Assembly (NCBI GenBank): GCA_036658435.1
Contig: JAVXEO010000016.1
Coordinates: forward strand, 1 to 34,458
Direction: 5' to 3'
From: DIGJ01 sp036658435
GTDB lineage: Bacteria > Bacillota > Clostridia > Lachnospirales > Lachnospiraceae
Length of the DNA stretch: 34,458 bases
Made by a program: the position numbers and the translations under genes. The notes beneath the pieces were generated by a model. That model saw only the letters and a program-made list of their open reading frames with translations. It was not told the DNA's origin and did no database searches. Positions 22,439 to 29,928 of the stretch are shown here, piece by piece. Positions within the stretch are counted from its first letter, which is position 1. Every line of letters starts with the position of its first letter.

Positions 22439-22475
22439 TTTCCAAGACTTTTTTTCTGTGCTATACTTATCCACG
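22439..22475 (+). promoter_or_regulatory. Promoter of the dnaD-like/helicase-loader operon with overlapping DnaA box
   Basis: TTTCCA (22439-22444), 17 bp, TGC-TATACT (-10 at 22462-22467, extended -10). The near-consensus DnaA box TTATCCACG (22467-22475) overlaps the last base of the -10 and the expected start site, where bound DnaA would block RNA polymerase. Confidence 0.6.
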
Positions 22476-22521
22476 AGACAAATAAGAAATAAAGTTCTCA
22501 GGGAAAGTTGGAGGAAATGAT

Positions 22522-23601
22522 ATGGAAAAAATAAGCCTTTATTCAGCAGATGCCGTGAATGTTACCACCGTATCTAATATTTTTATAGATTCTTATATGC
22601 CGGCTGCCAACGGAAATTATGTAAAGGTATACCTTTACCTGCTTCGCTGTCTAACCGGCTCTACGAAAGATTTTTCGCTTTCTTATTTAGCGGACCGGTT
22701 AGACGATACGGAAAAAGATATTGTACGTGCTTTAAAATATTGGGAGAAAGTACAATTGGTGCAATTATCCAGCAATCCTTCCGGTGAAATTACCTCCATC
22801 ACTTTAAATGAACTGCGTCCATTGGAAGGTGCTCAAGAAGTTGCTTTAAAACCGGAGCCCTCTTCTTTTGCCGAAACCGCGGAAACGGAGGCCCCTTCTG
22901 TGGCAGAACGCCCTATTTACACCAATGCCCAGATTGTAGAGCTTACCAATAATGATGAAATAAAATGGATTATGAACATCATAGAACTCTATTTAGAGCG
23001 CCCTTTAAAACCAAAAGACATCCAACTGATCTTGTATTTGTATGATTCGGTTAATTTTTCACCGGAACTTATTATGTATTTATATGAATACTGCATTTCA
23101 AAAAATAAAAAAAATGCCTCTTACATCGAAGCGGTAGCCCTATCCTGGGCAGAACAGGGGATTTCCACCGTAGACCAGGCAGAATCGGCAAATACCCTTT
23201 ATAACAGCAACTATGTTTCCGTAAGCAAGGCTTTTGGACTTAACCGGACGCCCGGTACCATTGAAAAAGAATACATAGATAAGTGGATTACCCGCTTTGG
23301 ATTTTCCATTGAAATTATTGTGGAAGCCTGCAATCGCACTATTTTAAATACACAAAAAGCGGATTTTAAATATGCCGATAAGATTCTGGAAAATTGGAGC
23401 AAAAACAATGTTAAGAATCCAGGGGATATCAAGGAAATGGATTCCCAGTTTAATGCGGTAAAGAATGCAAAGCAAGCTACCGCAGCCACCCATGAAATAA
23501 CCTCAAAACCTTCTAATAACCGCTTTAATGCCTTTCCTCAGCGTAATTACTCCAAAGAGGATTATGAAGATATAGAAAAACGTTTATTAAGCAGACAATA
23601 A
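22522..23601 (+). CDS. DnaD-domain replication initiation protein
   Basis: The 359-residue protein has an N-terminal winged-helix region (about 30-100), a low-complexity linker (about 100-132), and two DnaD/DnaB-type C-terminal domains (about 138-215 with YIEAVALSW, and about 233-300 with YADKILENW; both fit the YxxxIxxxW pattern). Two such domains recall B. subtilis DnaB, the helicase-loading factor, more than DnaD itself. It lies 21 bp before a DnaI/DnaC-type ATPase, so together they probably load the replicative helicase. ATG 22522 follows GGAGG. Confidence 0.88.
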   Translation: MEKISLYSADAVNVTTVSNIFIDSYMPAANGNYVKVYLYLLRCLTGSTKDFSLSYLADRLDDTEKDIVRALKYWEKVQLVQLSSNPSGEITSITLNELRPLEGAQEVALKPEPSSFAETAETEAPSVAERPIYTNAQIVELTNNDEIKWIMNIIELYLERPLKPKDIQLILYLYDSVNFSPELIMYLYEYCISKNKKNASYIEAVALSWAEQGISTVDQAESANTLYNSNYVSVSKAFGLNRTPGTIEKEYIDKWITRFGFSIEIIVEACNRTILNTQKADFKYADKILENWSKNNVKNPGDIKEMDSQFNAVKNAKQATAATHEITSKPSNNRFNAFPQRNYSKEDYEDIEKRLLSRQ

Positions 23602-23622
23602 GCCACTATAAAGGAGATTACT

Positions 23623-24618
23623 ATGGGACTGAAAAACTTTCAGTATAACCGCATTTTACAGCAATATGATAATGCCCAGTTTCATAACCGGCACATACTA
23701 GAGGAACGAAAAAACGAAATATATAAGTCCGTTCCCGAATATAAGGAATTGGAAGAAGAAATGATCTCCTTAAGCATTGCACAGGCGAAGGCTTCTCTTT
23801 ATGGAAAAGAGTCTGCTTCTTCCGAGTATCAGGAGAAAAATCTTATTCTACAGTCCAAAAAGAGAGCGTTACTCACAAAACATGGCTATAGTGAAGACTA
23901 TTTAGATCCTCTGTATACCTGCAGCCAGTGCAAAGACACCGGCTACATTGGAAATGAAAAATGTCATTGTTTCAAACAGTCTATTGTTAATATTTTATAT
24001 GAACAAGCCAACCTTAGTACGATATTGGAGGTTGAGAATTTTTCGCATTTTAAGTTGCAATATTATGATAATAAAACCTTAGATTCTTCTTTGAAGATAA
24101 CACCTTTTACAAACATTCAAAAGGTATTGTCCGAGTGTAAACATTTTGTATCCAGTTTTGACAAGGAGTATTCCAACCTTTTTCTTTATGGCAATACCGG
24201 TGTTGGAAAAACCTTTCTTGCCAACTGCATTGCGAAAGAATTATTAGACACTTCACATACGGTGGTTTATCTTACCGCCTTTGAGCTTTTTGATATTTTG
24301 GAAAAAAATAAGTTTAGTAAGTCTTATGAAGAAAAAAATGAAATGAGTGACAAGTTTCATTATATTTTAAATAGTGACTTGCTGATTATTGACGATTTAG
24401 GCACCGAACTGGTGAATAGTTTCAGTTCTTCCCAAATTTATCTTTGTATCAATGAACGTCATTTAAACCAAAAGTCAACGATTATTTCCACTAATTTGTC
24501 TTTAGATGATATTACAAATGTATATAGCGAACGTGTATTTTCAAGAATTATCAGTGAATATCGTCTTCTAAAAATAATTGGTGAGGATATTCGTCTAAAA
24601 AAAGCGTTTACACCTTGA
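23623..24618 (+). CDS. DnaC/DnaI-type helicase loader ATPase
   Basis: The 331-residue AAA+ protein has an N-terminal helical region (about 1-95), a zinc-binding cluster C100, C103, C114, C116, Walker A GNTGVGKT (190-197), Walker B LLIIDDLG (253-260) and a probable arginine finger (R308 in VFSRII). This is the layout of B. subtilis DnaI-like loaders, which deliver the replicative helicase to DNA. ATG 23623 follows AAAGGAG. It is co-transcribed with the dnaD-like gene, and both are downstream of the DnaA-box cluster. Confidence 0.93.
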   Translation: MGLKNFQYNRILQQYDNAQFHNRHILEERKNEIYKSVPEYKELEEEMISLSIAQAKASLYGKESASSEYQEKNLILQSKKRALLTKHGYSEDYLDPLYTCSQCKDTGYIGNEKCHCFKQSIVNILYEQANLSTILEVENFSHFKLQYYDNKTLDSSLKITPFTNIQKVLSECKHFVSSFDKEYSNLFLYGNTGVGKTFLANCIAKELLDTSHTVVYLTAFELFDILEKNKFSKSYEEKNEMSDKFHYILNSDLLIIDDLGTELVNSFSSSQIYLCINERHLNQKSTIISTNLSLDDITNVYSERVFSRIISEYRLLKIIGEDIRLKKAFTP

Positions 24619-24711
24619 CTAAGCTATATAGGAATGATATAACTTAAAATGGAAAACTATAAAAAATTCAAAGCACAATTATAAAAACCACTTATACGGA
24701 GGATATTTTTT

Positions 24712-25884
24712 ATGTCAGGACTGAATCGGGAATTTGATACCATTCCAGCTGGAAGGCTTGGAATCATTGCACTAGAAAGCAGCCGTAACCTAGGCGAACG
24801 AGTTGATAATTATATTGTTCAATGGAGAACCGAACGTGAAAATGAGCACAAAGCAACCATCGCCTTTGCCGGGTATCAAAGAGATACCTATTTGTTAAAA
24901 GCCACTTGCCCCCGCTTTGGTACCGGAGAAGCCAAGGGAATTATTTTAGAATCGGTTCGCGGTTCTGACTTATACATTTTAGTGGATGTTTGTAATCATA
25001 GTTTAACTTACTCTGTTTGTGGACAGACAAATCACATGTCTCCGGATGACCATTATCAGGATTTAAAGCGGTTAATTGCTGCTGTTAGTGGAAAAGCCCG
25101 TCGTATTACGGTAATTATGCCCTTTCTTTATGAAAGCCGTCAGCATAAGCGCAGTGCAAGAGAATCTCTTGATTGTGCACTTGCCCTTCAGGAACTTACG
25201 AATATGGGGGTTGATACAATTATCACTTTTGATGCCCATGATCCCCGCGTTCAAAATGCCATTCCCTTAAAAAGTTTTGAGACGGTGCAGCCCACCTATC
25301 AGTTTATCAAAGCTATGCTTAAAAATGTTCCGGATATTAAGTTTGATGCGGACCATATGATGGCCATCAGTCCAGATGAAGGTGCCATGGGAAGAGCCGT
25401 TTATTTTGCAAACGTTGTGGGTGTTGACGTAGGTATGTTCTATAAGCGCCGAGATTATGCACAAATTATAAACGGCCGTAATCCCATTGTTGCCCATGAG
25501 TTCCTAGGCGCTGATTTAGAGGGAAAAGATGTGGTTATTTTAGATGATATGATTTCTTCCGGTGAAAGTATGTTAGACGTTGCCAAAGAGTTAAAGCGAA
25601 GAAAAGCAAAGCGGATTTTTGTAGCTGCCACCTTTGGTCTATTTACAAATGGCTTTGATAAGTTCGATAAAGCCTATGAAGAAGGACTTATTGACCGCGT
25701 CATTACTACAAATCTAATTTATCAGCCTGCTGAATTGCTTTCAAAGAAGTACTATATCAGTGCCGATATGAGCAAATATGTTGCCCTTTTAATTGACACG
25801 CTGAATCATGATGATTCCATTAGCGGTCTCTTAAGTCCAACGGAAAGAATTCAAAATATTCTCAAACGGTATGGCCAAAGATAG
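24712..25884 (+). CDS. prs: Ribose-phosphate pyrophosphokinase (PRPP synthetase), long variant
   Basis: The 390-residue enzyme would make PRPP from ribose 5-phosphate and ATP. The flexible catalytic loop (FLYESRQHKR, 138-147), TFDAHDPRVQ (172-181) and the PRPP loop VVILDDMISSGES (274-286) are present. Two points differ from standard Prs: it is about 75 residues longer than the usual 315, and the PRPP loop reads DDMISSGES instead of DDxxDTGGT. It is still most likely a PRPP synthetase of a Clostridia subgroup. ATG 24712 follows CGGAGG. The 93-bp gap from the loader gene holds no clear promoter or terminator. Confidence 0.88.
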   Translation: MSGLNREFDTIPAGRLGIIALESSRNLGERVDNYIVQWRTERENEHKATIAFAGYQRDTYLLKATCPRFGTGEAKGIILESVRGSDLYILVDVCNHSLTYSVCGQTNHMSPDDHYQDLKRLIAAVSGKARRITVIMPFLYESRQHKRSARESLDCALALQELTNMGVDTIITFDAHDPRVQNAIPLKSFETVQPTYQFIKAMLKNVPDIKFDADHMMAISPDEGAMGRAVYFANVVGVDVGMFYKRRDYAQIINGRNPIVAHEFLGADLEGKDVVILDDMISSGESMLDVAKELKRRKAKRIFVAATFGLFTNGFDKFDKAYEEGLIDRVITTNLIYQPAELLSKKYYISADMSKYVALLIDTLNHDDSISGLLSPTERIQNILKRYGQR

Positions 25885-25925
25885 CCTTCTAACACAAATC
25901 TAAAGATTACGCCCACAGCGGAGCG

Positions 25926-25963
25926 TTTTTATGTAATAGGCGCACTTTCCTATTACATAAAAA
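25926..25963. terminator. prs terminator (bidirectional hairpin)
   Basis: TTTTTATGTAATAGG (25926-25940) is perfectly complementary to CCTATTACATAAAAA (25949-25963) around an 8-nt loop. It lies 42 bp after the prs stop codon. Confidence 0.65.
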
Positions 25964-25975
25964 AAAGACCAACAT

Positions 25976-26013
25976 AAAAAAGACCAGAAGAATGTTTCTT
26001 TTGGTCTTTTTTT
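25976..26013. terminator. Second bidirectional terminator between prs and the PHP gene
   Basis: AAAAAAGACCAGAAGAA (25976-25992) pairs with TTCTTTTGGTCTTTTTT (25996-26012) apart from one wobble, and T-tracts are present on both strands. It probably terminates the leftward hydrogenase-regulatory operon and backs up prs termination. Confidence 0.75.
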
Positions 26014-26016
26014 GTT

Positions 26017-26727
26017 TTATCCCAGTGCCTCCAGCACCGCTTTTACACTTTTTTCTCTTACATAAAGGGTATTGACTCCTTCATTAATATCTTCCAAATA
26101 ATGTGCATCGGAATCCGTAATTACGTTACACCCTTTTAGGTAGGGATTCATTCCTTGTAAGGTATGAAGATTTGCCATATTTTTTAATTCAAAAGAGGTA
26201 AATCGGCTATCCCCGGGTACAAATCCCAGATTGGAAATTAAACTATTGGAGTTTTTATCTATATGTGCCGGAATCATCACTCCTCCATAAGCGCTCACTA
26301 AAGGATATACTTCTGTAAATCCGATCTGTGTACTGTTTATCAATAGGTTCTCAATGGTTCCTGCAATTTCGTCTTTTTCATTTCGGATTTGTTGTTCTCC
26401 AAATAATTCTGCTTTATTCTTAACGGGAATTAGTTTTGAGTATACATAATCCCCAAAGGAAAGTGCTGCCTCCAGGTCAGGAAACAAACACAGAACATGA
26501 ACTTCTTCCCGGGTAGTCAGTTCCATTCCCGGAATTCCAAGAATTCCGTATTCTTTTACGAATTTCATAAAAGCAGGACAATTTTTACAACTATTGTGAT
26601 CCGTCAAAGCGATGAGATCTAACCCCTTTAAGGCGGCCATTCCTACAATATTTGCCGGCGTCATATCCTCATCTCCGCAGGGTGAGAGGCAGGAATGAAT
26701 GTGAAGATCATAGCTAAGGCTAATCAT
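26017..26727 (-). CDS. PHP-domain metal-dependent phosphoesterase
   Basis: The 236-residue PHP protein carries the metal-site residues: H9 and H11 (DLHIHS), D43-H44 (LTDHNS), E69 (PGMEL), H77, H155 (PAHID), D205 and D207-x-H209 (TDSDAH). PHP enzymes remove phosphate from small molecules or proteins. It overlaps the upstream DRTGG gene by 8 bp (ATGATTAG) and is the last of five tightly packed genes, so it probably serves the same signalling module; a phosphatase opposing the kinase is inference. Confidence 0.88.
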   Translation of the reverse strand: MISLSYDLHIHSCLSPCGDEDMTPANIVGMAALKGLDLIALTDHNSCKNCPAFMKFVKEYGILGIPGMELTTREEVHVLCLFPDLEAALSFGDYVYSKLIPVKNKAELFGEQQIRNEKDEIAGTIENLLINSTQIGFTEVYPLVSAYGGVMIPAHIDKNSNSLISNLGFVPGDSRFTSFELKNMANLHTLQGMNPYLKGCNVITDSDAHYLEDINEGVNTLYVREKSVKAVLEALG

Positions 26728-27055
26728 ATAACATTTCTTTTATCAGGAAGGCGGCTTCAAAAACAGGGAGTTCCGTGCGAAAAACGGTAATACCCTGTTG
26801 TTTTGCTTTTTCCAGTGCCGGTCCATCAAATGCCGTGTTTTCTGCAAGTATAATACAGGCCGCATCAGTAAGGGTCAATACCGCAAGTGTATTGATATTT
26901 CCCATAACGGTAACCCAAGCTGCTCCCACCGGTGTTTTGCTCATACAGATGCTTAGTAAATCACAGCAAAACGGTTTTGTAATTTTTTGACTGGCGTCTT
27001 CGCCTAAGTTTACTATTTCGAATTTATTTGTCTCTGCTAATTCTTTTACAGTCAC
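26720..27055 (-). CDS. DRTGG-domain-like small protein (second copy)
   Basis: The 111-residue protein has a DRTGG/HPr-kinase-N-like fold pattern: MTVKELAETNKFEIVNLGED followed by alternating beta strands and helices, and LTLTDAACIILAENTAFDGPALEKAKQQGITVF, typical of DRTGG domains that bind ligands or partner proteins. The start is GTG 27055 with AAGGGGG upstream. It lies between the degenerate H-cluster protein and the PHP gene. The first DRTGG protein of the operon (28820-29179) is a paralogue. Confidence 0.75.
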   Translation of the reverse strand: MTVKELAETNKFEIVNLGEDASQKITKPFCCDLLSICMSKTPVGAAWVTVMGNINTLAVLTLTDAACIILAENTAFDGPALEKAKQQGITVFRTELPVFEAAFLIKEMLYD

Positions 27056-27072
27056 TTATGATTCCCCCTTTG

Positions 27073-28368
27073 TCACTCCAGCTGAGAAAATTCATCTGAC
27101 AAATGATGAATTCTCTGTTTTAATATGTAAATACAGTCTTTTTCTTTTGCTACACCCCGTACAATGTCTTCTGCAAGAGCCTGGCAGGTGGGTGCTCCAC
27201 ATGCTCCACAATCAAGTCCCGGAAACGATTTACTAAGGTCTTCTACCTGGGACATTTTTTCAATGCTTTCTTTTAGGTTCTCTCCCAGTTTAAATACCGG
27301 TTCATATTCTACTTCTTCCGTCCAAAATGGATTGATTTTAGCAAATGCCTGGTGCAATTCTTCCTTTTTGGGAAGGTGGTTCATGGCAACCGGCATATAC
27401 TTTATGAGTCTCTTAATTTTAACCTTGGCAACATAAGGATTCTCTACGGTTAGCACACCCCCAACGCAGCCTGCACTGCACGCATTTAATTCTATAAAGG
27501 TAAGATTCGAAAACTTTTCATCTTCTAAGTCTTCCAGTACACGGATTACATTTTCTATCCCATCTGCTGCCAGATAATTATCAAGGAGAAGTCCACTGGC
27601 CTCTCCACCACAGGTTCCCCATCCAATTCCAATCTTTCCTGAAATCGCTATGTCCTCAATGTCCTTAACCGCTTCTTTCATATGTCCAAGCAGTACCGGA
27701 TATACCTCTTTTATGGCAAGGACGGCATCAATATCACTTTTATCAATTCCAAAGGGGGTTCTGACTGCAGAAACCTTGGCCGGACAAGGTGAAATAAAAA
27801 TAACTCCAATCTGTTCCGATGGAAGTCCCGTCTTCTCCATGGCCTGCTGCCTTGCAACTGAAGCCGCCAGGTCAACCGGTGCCTGTAGGGGAAGTAAATG
27901 ATCTAAAAGATTTGGAAAACGCACTCGAATTAAGCGAATGATGGACGGACAGGCTGTACTGACAATGGGCCACTTTTCTTCGTGTTCTTCTACATATTTT
28001 CGTGACATCTCAGAAACCAGTTCCGCGGCGCCGCTTACTTCATAAACATCATCAAATCCCATTCTTTTTAATGCCGTAAGTATGATGTTAATATCATCTA
28101 GGTTGTTGAACTGCCCATATAGGGAAGGTGCCGGCAACGCTATGGTATAAGTAAACCGGTCCATTACACTCAAAGGATCATATGTTGCCTTTTTTGCATG
28201 ATGTGGACAAATTCGTATACATTCTCCACAATCAATACAAAACTTTTTCGTTATAGCCGCTTTTCCATTTCGGACACGTATCGCTTGTGTTGGACATCTC
28301 TTTATGCAGTTAATACAGCCTTTGCACAAATCTTCATCCAGTTGAACCGATGTAAAGAACTTATCCAC
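27073..28368 (-). CDS. Putative sensory [FeFe]-hydrogenase-like protein (degenerate H-cluster domain)
   Basis: The 431-residue protein has two N-terminal [4Fe-4S] ferredoxin motifs (C15-C18-C21-C25 and C44-C47-C50-C54), an H-cluster domain (about 70-345), and a C-terminal 4Fe-4S region (C387, C390, C395, C412; DCGACGAPTC). H-cluster loops are altered: L1 STACPS (A139 replaces the proton-transfer Cys, C140 retained), L2 SPCPAK (Met and Glu missing), L3 NACSAGCVGGV (C297, C301). Four cubane ligands remain, so a cluster could form, but catalysis should be weak, as in sensory HydS-type proteins. It lacks the PAS domain of classic HydS. Start GTG 28368 with AAAGGGGTG upstream. Confidence 0.82.
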   Translation of the reverse strand: MDKFFTSVQLDEDLCKGCINCIKRCPTQAIRVRNGKAAITKKFCIDCGECIRICPHHAKKATYDPLSVMDRFTYTIALPAPSLYGQFNNLDDINIILTALKRMGFDDVYEVSGAAELVSEMSRKYVEEHEEKWPIVSTACPSIIRLIRVRFPNLLDHLLPLQAPVDLAASVARQQAMEKTGLPSEQIGVIFISPCPAKVSAVRTPFGIDKSDIDAVLAIKEVYPVLLGHMKEAVKDIEDIAISGKIGIGWGTCGGEASGLLLDNYLAADGIENVIRVLEDLEDEKFSNLTFIELNACSAGCVGGVLTVENPYVAKVKIKRLIKYMPVAMNHLPKKEELHQAFAKINPFWTEEVEYEPVFKLGENLKESIEKMSQVEDLSKSFPGLDCGACGAPTCQALAEDIVRGVAKEKDCIYILKQRIHHLSDEFSQLE

Positions 28369-28395
28369 CTATGTCACCCCTTTGTGTGTTTTTCT

Positions 28396-28830
28396 TCATT
28401 CTTCCTGTTGGAGAAACACTTTCATTGTTACGGTTGTCCCAACTCCAAGCTCCGATTCTACCTGTAGTTCATCGGCATACTTCTTCATATTGGGGAGTCC
28501 CATTCCGGCACCAAAACCAAGAGCTCTTATATTTGCCGGAGCGGTTGACCATCCTGCCTGCATTGCCAGATTGACATCTTCAATTCCCGGTCCTTGATCC
28601 GTGAGAGTCATCAGCACTTCCTCTTCTGAAATCGTAACATTTATTTTACCGCCATTTGCATGGATTACCATATTGATTTCTCCTTCATACATGGCAATGG
28701 CAACCTTTGTAATGGCTCTTGGATTCACACCCATTTGTTTTAATTTCTTTTTTACATCACTGGAGGCTTCCCCCGCCCGTGTGAAATCTTCTGCCGATAC
28801 TTCATAATTTAAAACAATTTTATCTCTCAT
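28396..28830 (-). CDS. RsbW-like ATP-binding (anti-sigma factor/serine kinase type) protein
   Basis: The 144-residue HATPase-only protein is the size of RsbW/SpoIIAB. The N-box is EGEINMVIHANGG, the G1 box DQGPGI, and the G2-like stretch GFGAGMGLPNMKKYAD, with GVGTTV near the end. Such proteins are serine kinases or anti-sigma factors. ATG 28830 follows GGAGG and overlaps the upstream DRTGG gene by 11 bp. It precedes the degenerate H-cluster protein, suggesting a switch controlled by that Fe-S protein. Its target is not visible; no sigma factor or STAS protein is in the window. Confidence 0.85.
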   Translation of the reverse strand: MRDKIVLNYEVSAEDFTRAGEASSDVKKKLKQMGVNPRAITKVAIAMYEGEINMVIHANGGKINVTISEEEVLMTLTDQGPGIEDVNLAMQAGWSTAPANIRALGFGAGMGLPNMKKYADELQVESELGVGTTVTMKVFLQQEE

Positions 28831-29179
28831 TGTATGGTGCACCTCCGTGAAGTCCATTTTCATATAATATTCCACATGCCGAAAACATACGATGTCCCGT
28901 ACATAAAATCGGTATTTCTTTTTCCTTTGCGAGTTCAATCATTGCCTCATCCGGCTGCTTTCCACGGACAAAAATAACTGCAACAATATCCATCATTTCT
29001 GCTGTTCGGATAACCTGAGGGTTACATAATCCTGTCAGCAAAATGGAATGGTCTTTTACAAATGCAAGCACGTCACTCATCATGTCTGATCCACAAGCTG
29101 TGTATACATCTCTTTCTAAATACTCTTCTCCACATAAAACTCTGGCACCAAGAATTGCTCTTACATTTTCAATTGTCAT
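28820..29179 (-). CDS. DRTGG-domain protein (first gene of the hydrogenase-linked signalling operon)
   Basis: The 119-residue protein has the DRTGG-type pattern, including ILLTGLCNPQVIRTAEM and VRGKQPDEAMIELAKEKEIPIL. DRTGG domains occur next to CBS and phosphotransacetylase domains and probably bind a regulator or ligand. ATG 29179 is preferred because AGGAGAGGG precedes it; the longer ATG at 29233 falls within the promoter. It is followed, with overlap, by the RsbW-like gene. Confidence 0.78.
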   Translation of the reverse strand: MTIENVRAILGARVLCGEEYLERDVYTACGSDMMSDVLAFVKDHSILLTGLCNPQVIRTAEMMDIVAVIFVRGKQPDEAMIELAKEKEIPILCTGHRMFSACGILYENGLHGGAPYNER

Positions 29180-29215
29180 GGACTCACCCTCTCCTTTAGT
29201 CATTGTGTTAAAAAA

Positions 29216-29244
29216 ATTATAGCATCTGTACATTTAATTTGCAA
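29216..29244 (-). promoter_or_regulatory. Promoter of the leftward signalling operon
   Basis: On the minus strand TTGCAA (29239-29244), 17 bp, TGC-TATAAT (-10 at 29216-29221, extended -10), about 37 bp upstream of the first DRTGG gene. Confidence 0.7.
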
Positions 29245-29255
29245 TTCATTTTAGT

Positions 29256-29271
29256 TTTTAATGATTATCAT
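29256..29271. promoter_or_regulatory. Fur-like box between the divergent hydrogenase promoters
   Basis: TTTTAATGATTATCA (29256-29270) matches the 7-1-7 Fur pattern TGATAAT-N-ATTATCA at 12 of 14 fixed positions, and ATGAT-T-ATCAT (29261-29271) is a perfect palindrome. It lies upstream of both -35 elements. PerR or another FUR-family protein is also possible. Confidence 0.45.
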
Positions 29272-29303
29272 CCGATTTTTTTAAAAAATCCTAAAATCAC
29301 GCA

Positions 29304-29332
29304 TAGATTTTTCAATCATTTCATGCTATAAT
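29304..29332 (+). promoter_or_regulatory. Promoter of the hydrogenase operon
   Basis: TGC-TATAAT (-10 at 29327-29332, extended -10) with a poor -35 (TAGATT, 29304-29309) at 17 bp. The same ATGCTATAATTT core occurs in the opposite promoter. A 7-bp inverted repeat TCTTATG/CATAAGA follows at 29351-29371. Confidence 0.6.
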
Positions 29333-29404
29333 TTAAACGTTCTGACAAAGTCTTATGATACAGACATAAGATATTTATCTTTTTACGATCAAGGAGGTCA
29401 AATA

Positions 29405-29899
29405 ATGGGTTCACAAAAACAAAGTGTTCCTTTCCAAGGAACCAAAGAGCAGGAACTCACCTTAAAAAATGTGATTCAAAAGCATCAAGGTGATAAAGGC
29501 GCGCTTATGCCTATTCTGCAGCAAGCCCAGGATATTTATGGCTATTTGCCAATTGAAGTGCAAACCATAATTTCCGATGAGTTACACATTCCACTTGAAA
29601 AGATTTATGGAGTTACTACTTTTTATTCGCAGTTTTCTCTTAATCCAAAAGGAAAGCACAGAATTAGTGTTTGTCTGGGAACTGCATGTTATGTAAAGGG
29701 ATCTGGTGATATTTTTAACAAGATTTCTGAAAAATTAGGAATTGAAAGCGGTGGATGTACTCCAGATGGCAAGTTTTCACTAGATGCCTGCCGTTGTATT
29801 GGTGCATGCGGTCTTGCTCCAGTCCTTACCATTGACGATGAAGTTTATGGTCGTCTTACTACAGATGATGTGGAAAATGTTTTAGCAAAATACGCATAG
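29405..29899 (+). CDS. hydC: Bifurcating [FeFe]-hydrogenase NuoE-like subunit
   Basis: The 164-residue thioredoxin-like protein has four Cys ligands for a [2Fe-2S] cluster: C90, C95, C131 and C135 (CLGTAC...CIGAC). It is the NuoE/HydC (HndA) subunit of NAD(P)-linked bifurcating hydrogenases, passing electrons to the NuoF-like subunit. ATG 29405 follows AAGGAGG. First gene of the five-gene operon. Confidence 0.93.
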   Translation: MGSQKQSVPFQGTKEQELTLKNVIQKHQGDKGALMPILQQAQDIYGYLPIEVQTIISDELHIPLEKIYGVTTFYSQFSLNPKGKHRISVCLGTACYVKGSGDIFNKISEKLGIESGGCTPDGKFSLDACRCIGACGLAPVLTIDDEVYGRLTTDDVENVLAKYA

Positions 29900-29928
29900 T
29901 ATTTTATATGAACAGGAGGTAACACCTT

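Noticed and set aside
22288..22475. Reading the DnaA-box cluster as the chromosomal origin oriC
   Set aside because: No dnaA, dnaN, recF or rpmH nearby and no clear AT-rich unwinding block beside the boxes. A regulatory or titration site fits better.
28357..28365. TTATCCACC resembling a DnaA box
   Set aside because: A lone mismatched copy within the coding start of the H-cluster protein; expected by chance.
29203..29220. Rex-like site (TTGTGTTAA...) before the first DRTGG gene
   Set aside because: Only one half resembles TTGTTAA and the other half is an A-run, too weak to claim.
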